Source: Steroidobacter denitrificans
Lineage (GTDB): Bacteria > Pseudomonadota > Gammaproteobacteria > Steroidobacterales > Steroidobacteraceae
NCBI RefSeq assembly: GCF_001579945.1
Contig: NZ_CP011971.1
Span: 2,506,001-2,570,000 of the forward strand
Reading direction: 5' to 3'
DNA: 64,000 nucleotides
Under the pieces are notes generated by a model. It did not search any database, had not been told where the DNA came from, and was given only the letters and a program-made list of their open reading frames with translations. Every line of letters starts with the position of its first letter. The first letter of the stretch is position 1. Position numbers and translations under genes: made by a program. Below are positions 37,920-46,579 of this stretch, piece after piece.

Positions 37920-38306
37920 CGCCTCCCGCACCATCTCGACGTCTGCGGCCTTAGCCGCCTTGATGAACTTGCGGTCGAATGTGACCAGCGCCTCGCAGTG
38001 GCGGGCCTTCCCAAGATGTAGAGCGTCCGCGAAATCCATGCCGCGCTCAACGTGATCGAGTGCCGTCGCCACCAGCGCCTCATCCTCGATCGTTATGCCG
38101 GGAAGGCCGGCGAAAGCGCGCAACGCTCTGCACACATCCCCTGGCTGATACTCATAAACGCTGCGTAGCACCCATTCCGCTTCGAGCATGACGGTAATAC
38201 CGACGTATATGTCGCCCGCGTCGATCAGTTTGCGTGCCCGCGTCGATTGTTTCGGATGGTCACCGGTCAGGTAGCGAATGACCAGATTGGTATCAATCGC
38301 GAGCAT
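37917..38306 (-). CDS. vapC: VapC-type PIN-domain ribonuclease toxin
   Basis: 129 residues from the ATG at 38306. MLAIDTNLVIRYLTGD carries the first PIN Asp. TVMLEAEWVLRSVY gives the conserved Glu, and MDFADALHLGKARHCEALVTFDRKFIKAA the two C-terminal Asps. Overlaps the antitoxin gene by 14 nt. A second, partial copy of this gene lies at 45998-46185. Confidence 0.92.
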   Translation of the reverse strand: MLAIDTNLVIRYLTGDHPKQSTRARKLIDAGDIYVGITVMLEAEWVLRSVYEYQPGDVCRALRAFAGLPGITIEDEALVATALDHVERGMDFADALHLGKARHCEALVTFDRKFIKAAKAADVEMVREA

Positions 38307-38580
38307 GGCGGCGTTTCGCTTCGGCGACGATCCCCGCCTCCATATCCTCAATCGTTTTCGGTGGGCCGCTATGAGGCAGAGACGCAAATACGTCTTCCGG
38401 ACGTGTCTTGGAAAAGACCGAGGCCGGTTTGAGCAGTACGCCCTCCGGCGTATCCTCGACGAGAAGCCGCGTTCCCGTATCCCAGCGACGCTGCCGCCGG
38501 ATCGTCTTGGGAAGGATGACCTGGCCTTTCGTCGATACCACCGTAGTCAGTTTTTCGGCCTCTTTCGAAATCTGGGCCAT
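38293..38580 (-). CDS. vapB: AbrB/SpoVT-type antitoxin
   Basis: 95 residues from the ATG at 38580. AEKLTTVVSTKGQVILPKTIRRQRRWDTGTRLLVEDTPEGVLLKPA is a swapped-hairpin AbrB DNA-binding domain, followed by a toxin-binding tail (RPEDVFASLPHSGPPKTIEDM). Antitoxin-first operon with vapC. Confidence 0.92.
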   Translation of the reverse strand: MAQISKEAEKLTTVVSTKGQVILPKTIRRQRRWDTGTRLLVEDTPEGVLLKPASVFSKTRPEDVFASLPHSGPPKTIEDMEAGIVAEAKRRHARD

Positions 38581-38751
38581 AGCACCGTCTCCATACTCTG
38601 CAGGTAAGACGTTGGTAAGATATCTATTGGCACAGCCGGACGCAAGAGACAGCGAAATCAAGGCACTTCATTACGAGCCGTGTACCTTTCGAGCGCGGAA
38701 CGAACCCGACAAAACGAGGCGCATTGGCTCGCAGTGGACGTCGGTGGAAAA

Positions 38752-38790
38752 TTGGCGCGCCTTCCGGGTCCTGGACACGCAACTACTTCA
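38752..38790 (+). repeat. Hybrid array repeat
   Basis: GGAAAATTGGCGCGCC matches the start of copies E and F. The following TTCCGGGTC...ACACGCAAC instead matches the RES 3' end at 36998-37026. The switch falls at GCGCGCC. Confidence 0.6.
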
Positions 38791-38875
38791 AGAATCAGTC
38801 GTTTTTTTCAACATCGGGCCGAGTCCTGAACCAGGTCGGGTTGCAGGACGCCGGATATGGTATATTGCCGGCGAT

Positions 38876-39298
38876 ATGAGTATGGTGCTGGACACGGACG
38901 TGATGGTCGCCGCCCTGCGCTCGCCGGGCGGGGCCTCGGCCGAGCTGCTGAGCCAGGTGCTGGTCGGCGATCGGACCGCAATGGCGAGCGTGCCACTGTT
39001 CGTGGAATATGAGTCGGTGATGAGCCGGTCCGAGCACCTGAAGGCGGCCGGCGCCGTGGTGGCGGATGTGCAGAACCTGCTCGACGTGCTGGCAGGCGTC
39101 ATCGAGCCGGTGGAGATCCGCTACCTGTGGCGGCCCCAGCTGACCGATGCCGACGATGACATGGTGCTCGAATGCGCCGCCAACGGCAACGCGCGACATC
39201 TGGTGACGTTCAACGTGGCGGACTTCAAAGGTCCGGCCGAACGGTTTGGAGTGAGGCCCCTGACCCCTGGTCAGATGCTGAAGGAGACAAAGCCATGA
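38876..39298 (+). CDS. PIN-domain toxin (COG1569-like)
   Basis: 140 residues. MSMVLDTDVMVAALRSPGGASAELLSQV with the first Asp, PLFVEYESVMSR with the conserved Glu, and LTDADDDMVLECAANGNARHLVTFNVADF with the two later Asps form a complete PIN nuclease. A second ATG at 38882 is possible. The antitoxin gene follows, overlapping by 4 nt. Confidence 0.9.
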   Translation: MSMVLDTDVMVAALRSPGGASAELLSQVLVGDRTAMASVPLFVEYESVMSRSEHLKAAGAVVADVQNLLDVLAGVIEPVEIRYLWRPQLTDADDDMVLECAANGNARHLVTFNVADFKGPAERFGVRPLTPGQMLKETKP

Positions 39299-39543
39299 AG
39301 ACCCCGAGCAATTACGCACTGCGGCTGCCGGCGTCGCTGAAGAAGACGGCCGAGGTGGTGGCGCGCGAGGACGGCAGCACGCTCAACCAGTTCATCGTCA
39401 GCGCCGTGGCCGAGAAGATCTCCGCGTTGAAGACGGCCGAGTACTTCCAGGAGCGTGCGGCGCGCGGCAACAAGGCCAGGGCCTTGCGTTTCCTGCGCCG
39501 CAAGGGCGGCGAGGCTCCGCGCACGGGCGACGAGCGCCCCTGA
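39295..39543 (+). CDS. RHH/HicB-like antitoxin of the PIN toxin
   Basis: 82 residues. NYALRLPASLKKTAEVVAREDGSTLNQFIVSAVAEKISALKTAEYFQERAARG is a toxin-associated ribbon-helix-helix. AAGGAG lies inside the toxin 3' end. The toxin-first gene order is less common but known for PIN/RHH pairs. Confidence 0.88.
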   Translation: MKTPSNYALRLPASLKKTAEVVAREDGSTLNQFIVSAVAEKISALKTAEYFQERAARGNKARALRFLRRKGGEAPRTGDERP

Positions 39544-39776
39544 TCAGGGAGTCGATCCCTCGCAGGCCACATGGCGCCGCGGGTGATGGCTGCACCTGGG
39601 TCAATCGGAGGAAGCCGTGTCTGCCTTGCTGCCCTTCGGCGAGCGATTGTTCGCCGCGCTGACTTCGACGTTGCGGGGAGATTAGTCGGCATCAACTCCG
39701 CAAGCAGGTCGCCGACGGTCCTGCACGTGAAAACAGCCCAACCGGCCTTCAATGGACTTCCATGACCCTTCATGGA

Positions 39777-39884
39777 ATGGCGCGCCCAAGAGGACAAACT
39801 TCGAACTCTTTACTCGAAGCGCTGATCGATTGGAACACTCGCCTGAGCAGCTTAAGCCGTTACGTGGGCCAGCATGCCGCGTAA
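39777..39884 (+). repeat. Array repeat copy D (35-codon mini-ORF)
   Basis: MARPRGQTSNSLLEALIDWN..., 35 codons and TAA. Nearly identical to copy G for about 130 bp, extending past the stop to the sequence CTCTCGAGCAAGC. Confidence 0.8.
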
Positions 39885-39924
39885 TCGCTCAAGCTCTCGA
39901 GCAAGCGGCCACCTTGATGCCGAT

Positions 39925-39940
39925 AATAGCATATGCTATT
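39925..39940. promoter_or_regulatory. Palindromic operator before the TumE/TumA pair
   Basis: AATAGCATATGCTATT is a perfect 16-bp palindrome. A half-repeat, TAGCATAT, overlaps the ATG of the toxin gene. It is likely bound by the HTH antitoxin. Confidence 0.55.
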
Positions 39941-39948
39941 ACTAGCAT

Positions 39949-40245
39949 ATGTCGGACGCCATCCTGATTGAAGACCGCAAGTTGCTTCTGGACAGCGGCG
40001 CAATCGTGCAGATCAAGATTTGGCAGTTGCCGGAGGCAACGAAGGAAAGGCCACACGGTCTGAAATATTCCCTGTTCTACGGCCGATCCGGTGAGCGCGT
40101 TGTTGGGTACGACAACGAAGCCGGAAAAGGAGATCATAGACACTATCGCGAGCGCGAAGAACCGTATCAATTCACAACCTACCGGAATCTTCTTGCTGAT
40201 TTTTGGCAGGACGTGAGGAAGGAGATTGAACATGAGAGAAGTTAA
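39949..40245 (+). CDS. TumE-family toxin (DUF6516)
   Basis: 98 residues. LLLDSGAIVQIKIWQLPEATKERPHGLKYSLFYGRSGERVVGYDNEAGKGDHRHYREREEPYQFTT matches the TumE family, whose hallmark is YDN...K..H.H. Overlaps the regulator gene by 14 nt. Toxic activity is inferred from the family. Confidence 0.82.
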   Translation: MSDAILIEDRKLLLDSGAIVQIKIWQLPEATKERPHGLKYSLFYGRSGERVVGYDNEAGKGDHRHYREREEPYQFTTYRNLLADFWQDVRKEIEHERS

Positions 40246-40600
40246 ATTGCATGTCGAGACGCTGGATCGCTTTATTGGCGAAACGATGGCGATGGCCGAA
40301 AGGCTGGATCGCAGCAAGCGTGAGCGGCAGGCGGCCCACATCGCGTTCGAGAGTATGGAGACGTTCTTGAAGGTACTCACGCCCAATCGCTGGGCGTTGC
40401 TGCGCGCCTTGCGCGGCCATGGGTCCTCATCAATCCGCGCCCTCGCGCAAACCCTCGGCCGAGACTATCGCGGCGTCCACGCTGACGTAGCGGTGCTCGT
40501 CGATGCGGGTCTGATCGAGCGGGACGACAGCGGCGCGATTTCGGTGCCCTGGTCTCAGGTCACTGCAGAGATGGCGCTGGATGTGGCCGCTTCCGCGTAG
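40232..40600 (+). CDS. TumA-like winged-helix antitoxin
   Basis: 122 residues. An N-terminal helix is followed by LTPNRWALLRALRGHGSSSIRALAQTLGRDYRGVHADVAVLVDAGLIERDDSGAISVPWSQV, a MarR/HVO_A0114-type winged helix. Toxin-first order with the preceding gene. It presumably neutralises TumE and represses the operon through the palindrome at 39925. Confidence 0.85.
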   Translation: MREVKLHVETLDRFIGETMAMAERLDRSKRERQAAHIAFESMETFLKVLTPNRWALLRALRGHGSSSIRALAQTLGRDYRGVHADVAVLVDAGLIERDDSGAISVPWSQVTAEMALDVAASA

Positions 40601-40676
40601 GCTATGGCACTTGAGCGTAGCCGCGCCGTTCGCTGCGGGGAAGACCTTGGCGGATCGGGCTGGACCTTAATGGAAA

Positions 40677-40784
40677 ATGGCGCGCCCGACTGGAGAAAGT
40701 TCGAACCCGCTGTTCGACGTTCTCGCTGAATGGAATGCCTATCTTGAGAGGCAACCGTCAAGCGTATCTCCCATAAGTCATTGA
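40677..40784 (+). repeat. Array repeat copy E (35-codon mini-ORF)
   Basis: MARPTGESSNPLFDVLAEWNAYL..., 35 codons and TGA, the same length as copies D and G though strongly diverged in DNA. An in-frame TAA lies 6 nt before the ATG, so the ATG is the earliest possible start. Confidence 0.8.
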
Positions 40785-40820
40785 TTTTCTGGTCTTCTCG
40801 TCCCGAATCTTGAGCATCAT

Positions 40821-40839
40821 GTATATACTGATAATATAC
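40821..40839. promoter_or_regulatory. Inverted repeat before brnT
   Basis: GTATAT-N7-ATATAC lies 5 nt before the brnT ATG and is a probable BrnA operator and -10 region. Confidence 0.45.
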
Positions 40840-40843
40840 AACT

Positions 40844-41155
40844 ATGCAGGAACTGGAAAACGCCACTGGCTTTGAATGGGACGCCGGCAACGCGGGCAAA
40901 AACCACAAGCACGACGTAACCGATGCGGAAGCCGAACAGGTATTTTTCTGTCCCGATCTGCTGGTGGTGACGGATGCACGACACAGTGATGTGGAACCCC
41001 GTTTTCACGCACTCGGAGAGACGCTTTCGGGCAGGAAGTTACACGTGACGTTTACGCTTCGGGCGGACGGCACACTGGTTCGCGTCATTTCGGCGCGCAC
41101 TATGAATCGCAAAGAAAGAGCCATTTATGAAAAGCAAACTGAAGACCCCACCTAA
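40844..41155 (+). CDS. brnT: BrnT-family ribonuclease toxin
   Basis: 103 residues. FEWDAGNAGKNHKHDVTDAEAEQVFF is the BrnT start (F-x-W-D-x-x-K-x-x-x-N-x-x-KH). RKLHVTFTLRADGTLVRVISARTMNRKERAIYE is its C-terminal RelE-like half (ISARxxxxxERxxY). Intact. Overlaps brnA by 29 nt. Confidence 0.93.
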   Translation: MQELENATGFEWDAGNAGKNHKHDVTDAEAEQVFFCPDLLVVTDARHSDVEPRFHALGETLSGRKLHVTFTLRADGTLVRVISARTMNRKERAIYEKQTEDPT

Positions 41156-41396
41156 ATTCACCTCCGAAGCCGCGGAGCGAGCCTTCTGGGCCAGCCATGA
41201 CAGCACGGAGTATGTGGACTGGTCCGCAGCCAAGCGCGTGCAGTTGGCCAAGCTCAAGCCATCGACGGAAACCATTTCGTTGCGACTGCCGAAGTATCTG
41301 CTGGATAGCATTCGGCAGATCGCCAATTCGCGCGATGTTCCGTATCAGTCGTTGATCAAGATCTGGTTGCAAGAGCGTGCGGTAGAGCGCCGCTAA
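41127..41396 (+). CDS. brnA: BrnA-family antitoxin
   Basis: 89 residues. FTSEAAERAFWASHDSTEYVDWSAAKRVQLAKLKPSTETISLRLPKYLLDSIRQIANSRDVPYQSLIKIWLQERAVE has the toxin-binding N-terminus and the RHH C-terminus in the family order. Intact pair with brnT. Confidence 0.93.
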   Translation: MKSKLKTPPKFTSEAAERAFWASHDSTEYVDWSAAKRVQLAKLKPSTETISLRLPKYLLDSIRQIANSRDVPYQSLIKIWLQERAVERR

Positions 41397-41469
41397 ATCC
41401 AGCGGAAAACATGGGACAGATCAAAAACTCATGCGCCTCCGTGATTTGTAAAGCCAAAGAGAACACAGC

Positions 41470-41553
41470 ATGAGTGACGTCTTTAACCAACTGTTTGCCA
41501 GACTCAACGATAGACCGGACGACACCGAAGAGCTCTTTCGAGGTAAGCGGTAA
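41470..41553 (+). CDS. Short ORF of unknown function
   Basis: 27 codons, MSDVFNQLFARLNDRPDDTE..., with no clear ribosome site, ending shortly before the IS481 remnant. It could be the truncated start of another cassette gene. Confidence 0.3.
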   Translation: MSDVFNQLFARLNDRPDDTEELFRGKR

Positions 41554-41605
41554 CCTCGCGGCGTCCTTCCATCCTCTTCGCGCCCGCGGACAATATCGCT
41601 CCGGG

Positions 41606-41723
41606 CTACACAGCCTCTGTAAGAGCCTATGAGGGCCTACCAGAACTCGCCTACCCCTTCCACGACCGCGACATCCTCGTCACCGCCTGCGGCCGTATTT
41701 GCTTGCATCGAAAGAAGATTAAT
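41606..41723 (+). mobile_element. IS481-family remnant, part 1
   Basis: From 41621 the sequence is essentially identical to 56464-56566 of the intact copy, in the C-terminal part of the transposase gene. The upstream part diverges. Ends ATTAAT, which is duplicated after the inserted IS. Confidence 0.85.
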
Positions 41724-43652
41724 CCGAAGTTCTTTCTGAATTCCCCCGTTGGGTAATTAGTTAGCCGTTGCGGATCAGTGGCTTGCGAGTCTTGTGTGGT
41801 CTTTCTGCGCAAAATATGTACCCATGTAAATAGTTGCAACGGGGCCAATTTAGCGTAGAATACGCGCATGCATATCGATGTTGTACCCAACCGTAAGTCC
41901 CGCCCCGCCTACCTGCTGCGCGAGACGTTCCGCGAGGGAAACACGGTCAGGAAGCGCACGATCGCGAACTTGTCCAGCCTCACCGATGAGCAGATCCATG
42001 CCTTGCGCGCGATTCTCAAGGGTGAGCCCCTGTACCCACTCCAGACGCTGTTCAACGTCGTGGGATCGCAGGCACACGGCCACGTCGAGGCGGTGCGCCT
42101 GGCCATGACCAAGCTGCGCCTGAGTTCACTGCTGGGCACGAAGCCCTCACGCGAACGCGATCTGGTGCTGGCCATGCTGGCCGCCCGGGTGCTCTGCCCG
42201 CGCACCAAGCTCGCCACCACCCGCTGGTGGCACACCACCACCCTCGCGCAGGACTTCGGCGTGGCGGATGCGAGCGAGACGGAACTCTACGCCGCCATGG
42301 ACTGGCTGCTCGAGCGCCAGGGCGCGATCCAGAAAAAGCTGGCCCAGCGGCATCTGGGTCCCGACAGCGTAGTGCTCTACGACCTGTCGTCGAGCTATTT
42401 CGAGGGAACCACCTGCCCGCTGGCGAAACTCGGCTACAGCCGCGACGGTAAGCGGGGGATGCTGCAGGTCAACTACGGCTTGCTCACCGACCGCCGGGGC
42501 TGTCCGGTCGCTGTATCGGTCTACGAGGGCAACACCTCAGACCCGCAAACGCTGATGCCGGAAATCGCGCGGCTGAAGCAGGAGTTTGGGGTCGAGCAGC
42601 TGGTGATGGTGGGTGATCGCGGCATGATCTCCCAGAAAGCCATCCATACGTTGACGAATGAACAAGGCGTACGCTGGATCACCGCGCTCAAGAGCACCTC
42701 CATCCGCACGCTGGTGAACCAGGGACATGTGCAGTTGGATCTGTTCGACGAGCGCAATCTGTTCGAGCTTGAGCACCCCGATTATCCCGGTGAACGCCTG
42801 GTTGCCTGCCGTAACCCGGCGCTCGCGCAACTGCGCGCACACAAGCGCGAAGAGCTGTTGTGCGCCACCGAAAAGCAGCTCGAGAAGATCCGCGCGTCCG
42901 TGGCCAAGGGGCGCTTGCGAGGCCAAGATAACATCGGTGTGCGGGTTGGCCGCATAGTCAATCAATACAAGATGGCCAAGCACTTCGCACTCGATATCCG
43001 CGAGGATCTCTTCGGCTTCGAGCGCAAGACCGACGGTATCGAAACCGAAGCCCGCCTCGATGGGCTCTATGTCATCCGCACCAGCGTCCCGGCCCAGATC
43101 ATGGACGCGGCCGAATGCGTGCGCCAATACAAATCGTTGGCTCAAGTAGAGCGCGCGTTCCGAACGCTGAAGAGCGTGGATCTGCGCATCCGGCCGATCC
43201 ATCATCGGCTCGCCGAGCGAGTACGCGCACATATCCTGCTGTGCGTACTGGCCTACTACATCGAATGGCACATGCGCGAAGCCTGGCGCGAGCTGCTGTT
43301 TGCGGACGAAGACCAGGCCGCCAAAGCCACGCGCGATCCGGTGGCGCCGGCGAAGCGCTCTGAGGCCGCGAAACGCAAAGCCCTGACGGGTCGGCTTCCC
43401 GACGCAACGCCCGCCCACAGCTTCTCAACGCTCCTGGCGGAGTTGTCCACGATCGTGCGAAATACCTGCCGCGCCGCGCTGCCCGGCGAGTCGACATCCA
43501 CGTTCGCCGCGGTGACCACCGCGAACTCGAAACAACAGCGCGCACTGGAGTTGTTGCAGAAGATCACCGTGTAGCCAGGCGCGAGCACCCCAGGCTCAGG
43601 TTAAGTATCTGAGCCTGCGAATAAATTTACTCTTTCTTCACAAGAACTTCAG
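41724..43652 (+). mobile_element. IS1634-family insertion sequence (first)
   Basis: 1929 bp inserted into the IS481 remnant with a 6-bp target duplication ATTAAT (41718-41723 and 43653-43658). Ends CCGAAGTTCTTT and CTGAAGTTCTTG (inverted) are imperfect inverted repeats. Confidence 0.88.
41868..43574 (+). CDS. IS1634-family transposase
   Basis: 568 residues. MHIDVVPNRKSRPAYLLRET and RTIANLSSLTDEQI are the family N-terminus. YDLSSSYFEGTTCPLAKLGYSRDGKRG gives the first catalytic Asp, VMVGDRGMIS the second, and AFRTLKSVDLRIRPIHHRLAERVRAHILLCVLAYYIEWHMR the C-terminal DDE segment. Full length, so possibly active. It is 60-65% similar by eye to the second transposase at 43904-45610, so the two insertions were independent. 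Confidence 0.92.
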   Translation: MHIDVVPNRKSRPAYLLRETFREGNTVRKRTIANLSSLTDEQIHALRAILKGEPLYPLQTLFNVVGSQAHGHVEAVRLAMTKLRLSSLLGTKPSRERDLVLAMLAARVLCPRTKLATTRWWHTTTLAQDFGVADASETELYAAMDWLLERQGAIQKKLAQRHLGPDSVVLYDLSSSYFEGTTCPLAKLGYSRDGKRGMLQVNYGLLTDRRGCPVAVSVYEGNTSDPQTLMPEIARLKQEFGVEQLVMVGDRGMISQKAIHTLTNEQGVRWITALKSTSIRTLVNQGHVQLDLFDERNLFELEHPDYPGERLVACRNPALAQLRAHKREELLCATEKQLEKIRASVAKGRLRGQDNIGVRVGRIVNQYKMAKHFALDIREDLFGFERKTDGIETEARLDGLYVIRTSVPAQIMDAAECVRQYKSLAQVERAFRTLKSVDLRIRPIHHRLAERVRAHILLCVLAYYIEWHMREAWRELLFADEDQAAKATRDPVAPAKRSEAAKRKALTGRLPDATPAHSFSTLLAELSTIVRNTCRAALPGESTSTFAAVTTANSKQQRALELLQKITV

Positions 43653-43823
43653 ATTAATGTCTCCACCGTGCTCGCCGGTCAGAGACTGGGCATCAAGGAG
43701 GTCGACGAGGACATTTGGCTGGTGAGCTTCATGCACTATGATCTGGGATATATCGACCTGGAACAGAGAACCCTACAGACCATCGACAACCCGTTCGGCA
43801 CGAGGTTGTCACCCATGTCTTAG
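43653..43823 (+). mobile_element. IS481-family remnant, part 2
   Basis: Continues exactly where part 1 stops (matches 56561-56734) and ends CTTAG, duplicated at 45771-45775. Confidence 0.85.
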
Positions 43824-45770
43824 TCGTAAGTTCCTACTACGCGGAGCGAAAGATTCCCTTGTAGATCAGTGAGCTGATCATCTTTGCGGTGTCGGCTCAG
43901 TGTCTACACAGTGATGGTTTGCAGTAGCTGGAGCGCTCGGTGTTGACTTGCGCTGGGCGTTGTGACCATCTGAAAGGGAACCGGATTCGTGCGTGCGCCA
44001 CGGGCGATGCAGGTGTTGCGCACGATCGTGGACAGATCCTGCAGCAGGGTGTGGAAGCTGTGCAAGGGCGTTCCGTCCTCGCTCGTGCGCTGCGCGATCT
44101 TTTGCAAGGCCCGCTCGGAACGGCGGGCGGGTGCGACCGGATCGCGCGTGAGCTTGGCCTGGAGGTCCTCATCGGCGAACAGCAGTTCGCGCCAAGCCTG
44201 CTGCATGTGCCACTCCACGTAGTAGGCCAGCATGCACAGGAAGATGTGCGCGCGCACGCGTGACTCGAGCCGATGGTGGATCGGCCGTACTTTCAGATCG
44301 ACCGTTTTGAGCGAGCGAAAGGCACGCTCGACCTGGGCCAACGCCTTGTAGCTGCGCACCGTGTCCGCCGCGGACATCTGCTTCTTGGGCAGGCTGGTGC
44401 GGATCACGTAGATGCCATCCAGGGAAGCTTCCGCTGCGATCCGTTCCTGTAGCAGCTGGCAGTGTAAGTGCCGCTCGCCGATGTCCAGCGCGAAATGCTT
44501 GCCGACCTTGTACTTGTTGAGCACCCGGCCCACGCACACACCGATGGCGGCCTGGCCTTTCAGCGCACCGCGTTCGACGCGACAGCGCACCTTGTCCAAC
44601 TCCTTCATCGTCGCCTCCAGCAGCGCTTGGCGCTTATACGCACGCAGCTTGGCCAGTTGCGGATTACGACAGGCGACCAGCCGCTCGCCGGGATAGTCAG
44701 GATGCACCAGCTCGAACAGATTGCGATCATCGAACAGGCCCAGCTGCAACGCCTCCCCTTGCACCAGGGTGCGGATTTGGCTGCTCTTGAGCGCCGTGAT
44801 CCAGGCTAGACCGTCCAGTTCGCGCAGTTCAGTAATCGCCTTATGCGAGATCATGCCGCGATCGCCCACCAGCACGAGCTGCTGCAATCCGAAGCCTTCG
44901 CGCAACTTCTGCACCTGGGGCATGAGTGTCTTGGCATCGGCGGTGTTGCCTTCGTACACCGAGATCGCCACCGGGCAACCCGCCCGGGTCGTGAGCAATC
45001 CGTAGTTGACCTGCAGCTTGTTCTTCTTGCCGTCGCGACTGTGACCGATCTTCGCCAGCGGACAATGCGAGCCTTCGAAGTAGCTGGAGCTCAAGTCATA
45101 CAGTGCCAGGGCGCCTTGCTGCAGGTGCCGTGCAGCCAGCTTGCGCTCGATACGATCCTGTCGCTCCAGCAGCCAGTCCATCGCCGCATACAGATCATCC
45201 TCGTCGGCCTCAGCTACCGCGTACTCTTCCGCCAAGGTCGTGTTGTGCCACCAGCGTGTCGTGGCCAGCTTCGTGTGCGGCGCCAGTACGCGTGCGGCCA
45301 CCATCGCACACACTCGATCGCGCTCGGGGCTGGGACGTGAGGCGATCAGCGCCTCGAACCCAAGCCGCTGCATGGCTACACGCACGGCCTGCGCATGCCC
45401 ATGAGGGCGCGATTGCAGCGTCTCAAACAGCTCCTGAGCGGGCCTGACTGCGACCCCGGCCAGCACGGCGCGAATCGCCTCGATCTGCTCATCCGATAGC
45501 GCCGAGAGGTTCGCCAGCGTGCGTTTGCGCACGCTCCTGCCCTCACGATATGACTCACGCAGCAGGTAGGTGGGGCGCGAGGTGCGGTTGGGCACGGCAT
45601 CTATGTGCATGGCTACATCATGCCGCACCGCCGACCAACATGCAAGCCTGGTCCTATCCTTTTACATGGCTACACCATGCACCCAACCACACCCCTCTGA
45701 TCGTCACAAAATCGCGGTAATCTCAGGCGTTGAGGACCTTCACGTGTCGTGAAGTTGCCGGGAACTTGCG
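43824..45770 (-). mobile_element. IS1634-family insertion sequence (second)
   Basis: 1947 bp, flanked by CTTAG on both sides (43819-43823, 45771-45775). Ends TCGTAAGTTCC and, inverted, CGCAAGTTCC. Confidence 0.87.
43904..45610 (-). CDS. IS1634-family transposase
   Basis: 568 residues from the ATG at 45610 (an earlier in-frame start at 45628 is possible). MHIDAVPNRTSRPTYLLRES, YDLSSSYFEGSHCPLAKIGHSRDGKKN, LVLVGDRGMIS and AFRSLKTVDLKVRPIHHRLESRVRAHIFLCMLAYYVEWHM give the same DDE layout as the first copy. Intact reading frame. Confidence 0.92.
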   Translation of the reverse strand: MHIDAVPNRTSRPTYLLRESYREGRSVRKRTLANLSALSDEQIEAIRAVLAGVAVRPAQELFETLQSRPHGHAQAVRVAMQRLGFEALIASRPSPERDRVCAMVAARVLAPHTKLATTRWWHNTTLAEEYAVAEADEDDLYAAMDWLLERQDRIERKLAARHLQQGALALYDLSSSYFEGSHCPLAKIGHSRDGKKNKLQVNYGLLTTRAGCPVAISVYEGNTADAKTLMPQVQKLREGFGLQQLVLVGDRGMISHKAITELRELDGLAWITALKSSQIRTLVQGEALQLGLFDDRNLFELVHPDYPGERLVACRNPQLAKLRAYKRQALLEATMKELDKVRCRVERGALKGQAAIGVCVGRVLNKYKVGKHFALDIGERHLHCQLLQERIAAEASLDGIYVIRTSLPKKQMSAADTVRSYKALAQVERAFRSLKTVDLKVRPIHHRLESRVRAHIFLCMLAYYVEWHMQQAWRELLFADEDLQAKLTRDPVAPARRSERALQKIAQRTSEDGTPLHSFHTLLQDLSTIVRNTCIARGARTNPVPFQMVTTPSASQHRALQLLQTITV

Positions 45771-45808
45771 CTTAGTACAGTCTGTTACCCATGTCTCCGG
45801 GCTGTACA
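45771..45808 (+). mobile_element. Right terminal repeat of the IS481-family remnant
   Basis: Matches 56731-56769, the right end of the intact copy, ending GGGCTGTACA. Array repeat F begins 8 nt later. Confidence 0.85.
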
Positions 45809-45816
45809 AATGGAAA

Positions 45817-45948
45817 ATGGCGCGCTCGAGAGGAGAAACTTCGAACTCCTTGGCAGAGCAGCTCTTTGAAATATTGGCTTCATGGACGAAATATCTGAAG
45901 AACCGCATCCCTTCCAGTGGAGCGGACCGTGCGGCAGCCTTGCCATGA
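45817..45948 (+). repeat. Array repeat copy F
   Basis: MARSRGETSNSLAEQLFEILASWTKYLK..., 43 codons, with a 4-codon insertion before the conserved Trp. Its 3' part belongs to the 83-bp duplicated block at 45917-45999. Confidence 0.75.
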
Positions 45949-45999
45949 GGATGCTGCGTAACGCGGGTCGAGAAGCCTGCCTATGCCGCGATCTCGGCG
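45917..45999 (+). repeat. 83-bp direct repeat, left copy
   Basis: Differs from 47374-47456 at two positions. Starts GTGGAGCGGACCGTGCGGCAG and ends ATCTCGGCG. Confidence 0.9.
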
Positions 46000-46185
46000 A
46001 ATGTGACCATCGCCTCGTAGTGGCCGGCCTTCCCAAGATGTAGAGCGTCCGCGAAATTCATGCCGCGCTCAACGTGCTCGAGTGCCGCCGCCACCAGCGC
46101 CTCATCTTCGATCGTTATGCCGGGAAGGCCGGCGAAAGCGCGCAACGCTCTGCACACATCCCCTGGCGGATACTCATAAACGCTG
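45998..46185 (-). pseudogene. Internal fragment of a second vapC
   Basis: About 90% identical to 37978-38165 within vapC, with both ends missing and an interrupted frame. Evidence for cassette duplication within the array. Confidence 0.8.
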
Positions 46186-46252
46186 ACCTACGCCGGCGAG
46201 CGCGGAATGTAGCCGCGCAACAGAGGCACATGCGACACTCGCCGCCTGAAGA

Positions 46253-46579
46253 TTAGCCACCGAGCAACCGGCGCGATAGCAGGCTCTGCATATCGCGACG
46301 TCCATCGGTAATAACGTAGATGACAACCTTCTTGTCGAGCACGCGATAGATCGCCCGATAAGGCTTGAAGAACACCTGACGGTATTCTTGAATTCCGAGA
46401 GAGCGCAGTTCTTTCGGCTGAGAACCCCGTTCAGGCGAAGTCGCCAGGCTCTCGGTTACTTCAAGCAGTCGATCGAAAACGTAATCTGCGTTCTTGGGCG
46501 AATCGAACTTCGCGATGTACGCATACAGATCTTCAAGATCCTGCTCCGCATCCTCCGTGAGGAGCACTTCATAACGCAT
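46253..46579 (-). CDS. RelE/ParE-family toxin
   Basis: 108 residues. MRYEVLLTEDAEQDLEDLYAYIAKFDSPKNADYVFDRLLEVTESLATSPERGSQPKELRSLGIQEYRQVFFKPYRAIYRVLDKKVVIYVITDGRRDMQSLLSRRLL is a complete family sequence with the typical R-x-x-Y-R-V strand and DGRRDM end. Its ATG overlaps the antitoxin stop by one base. Confidence 0.92.
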   Translation of the reverse strand: MRYEVLLTEDAEQDLEDLYAYIAKFDSPKNADYVFDRLLEVTESLATSPERGSQPKELRSLGIQEYRQVFFKPYRAIYRVLDKKVVIYVITDGRRDMQSLLSRRLLGG

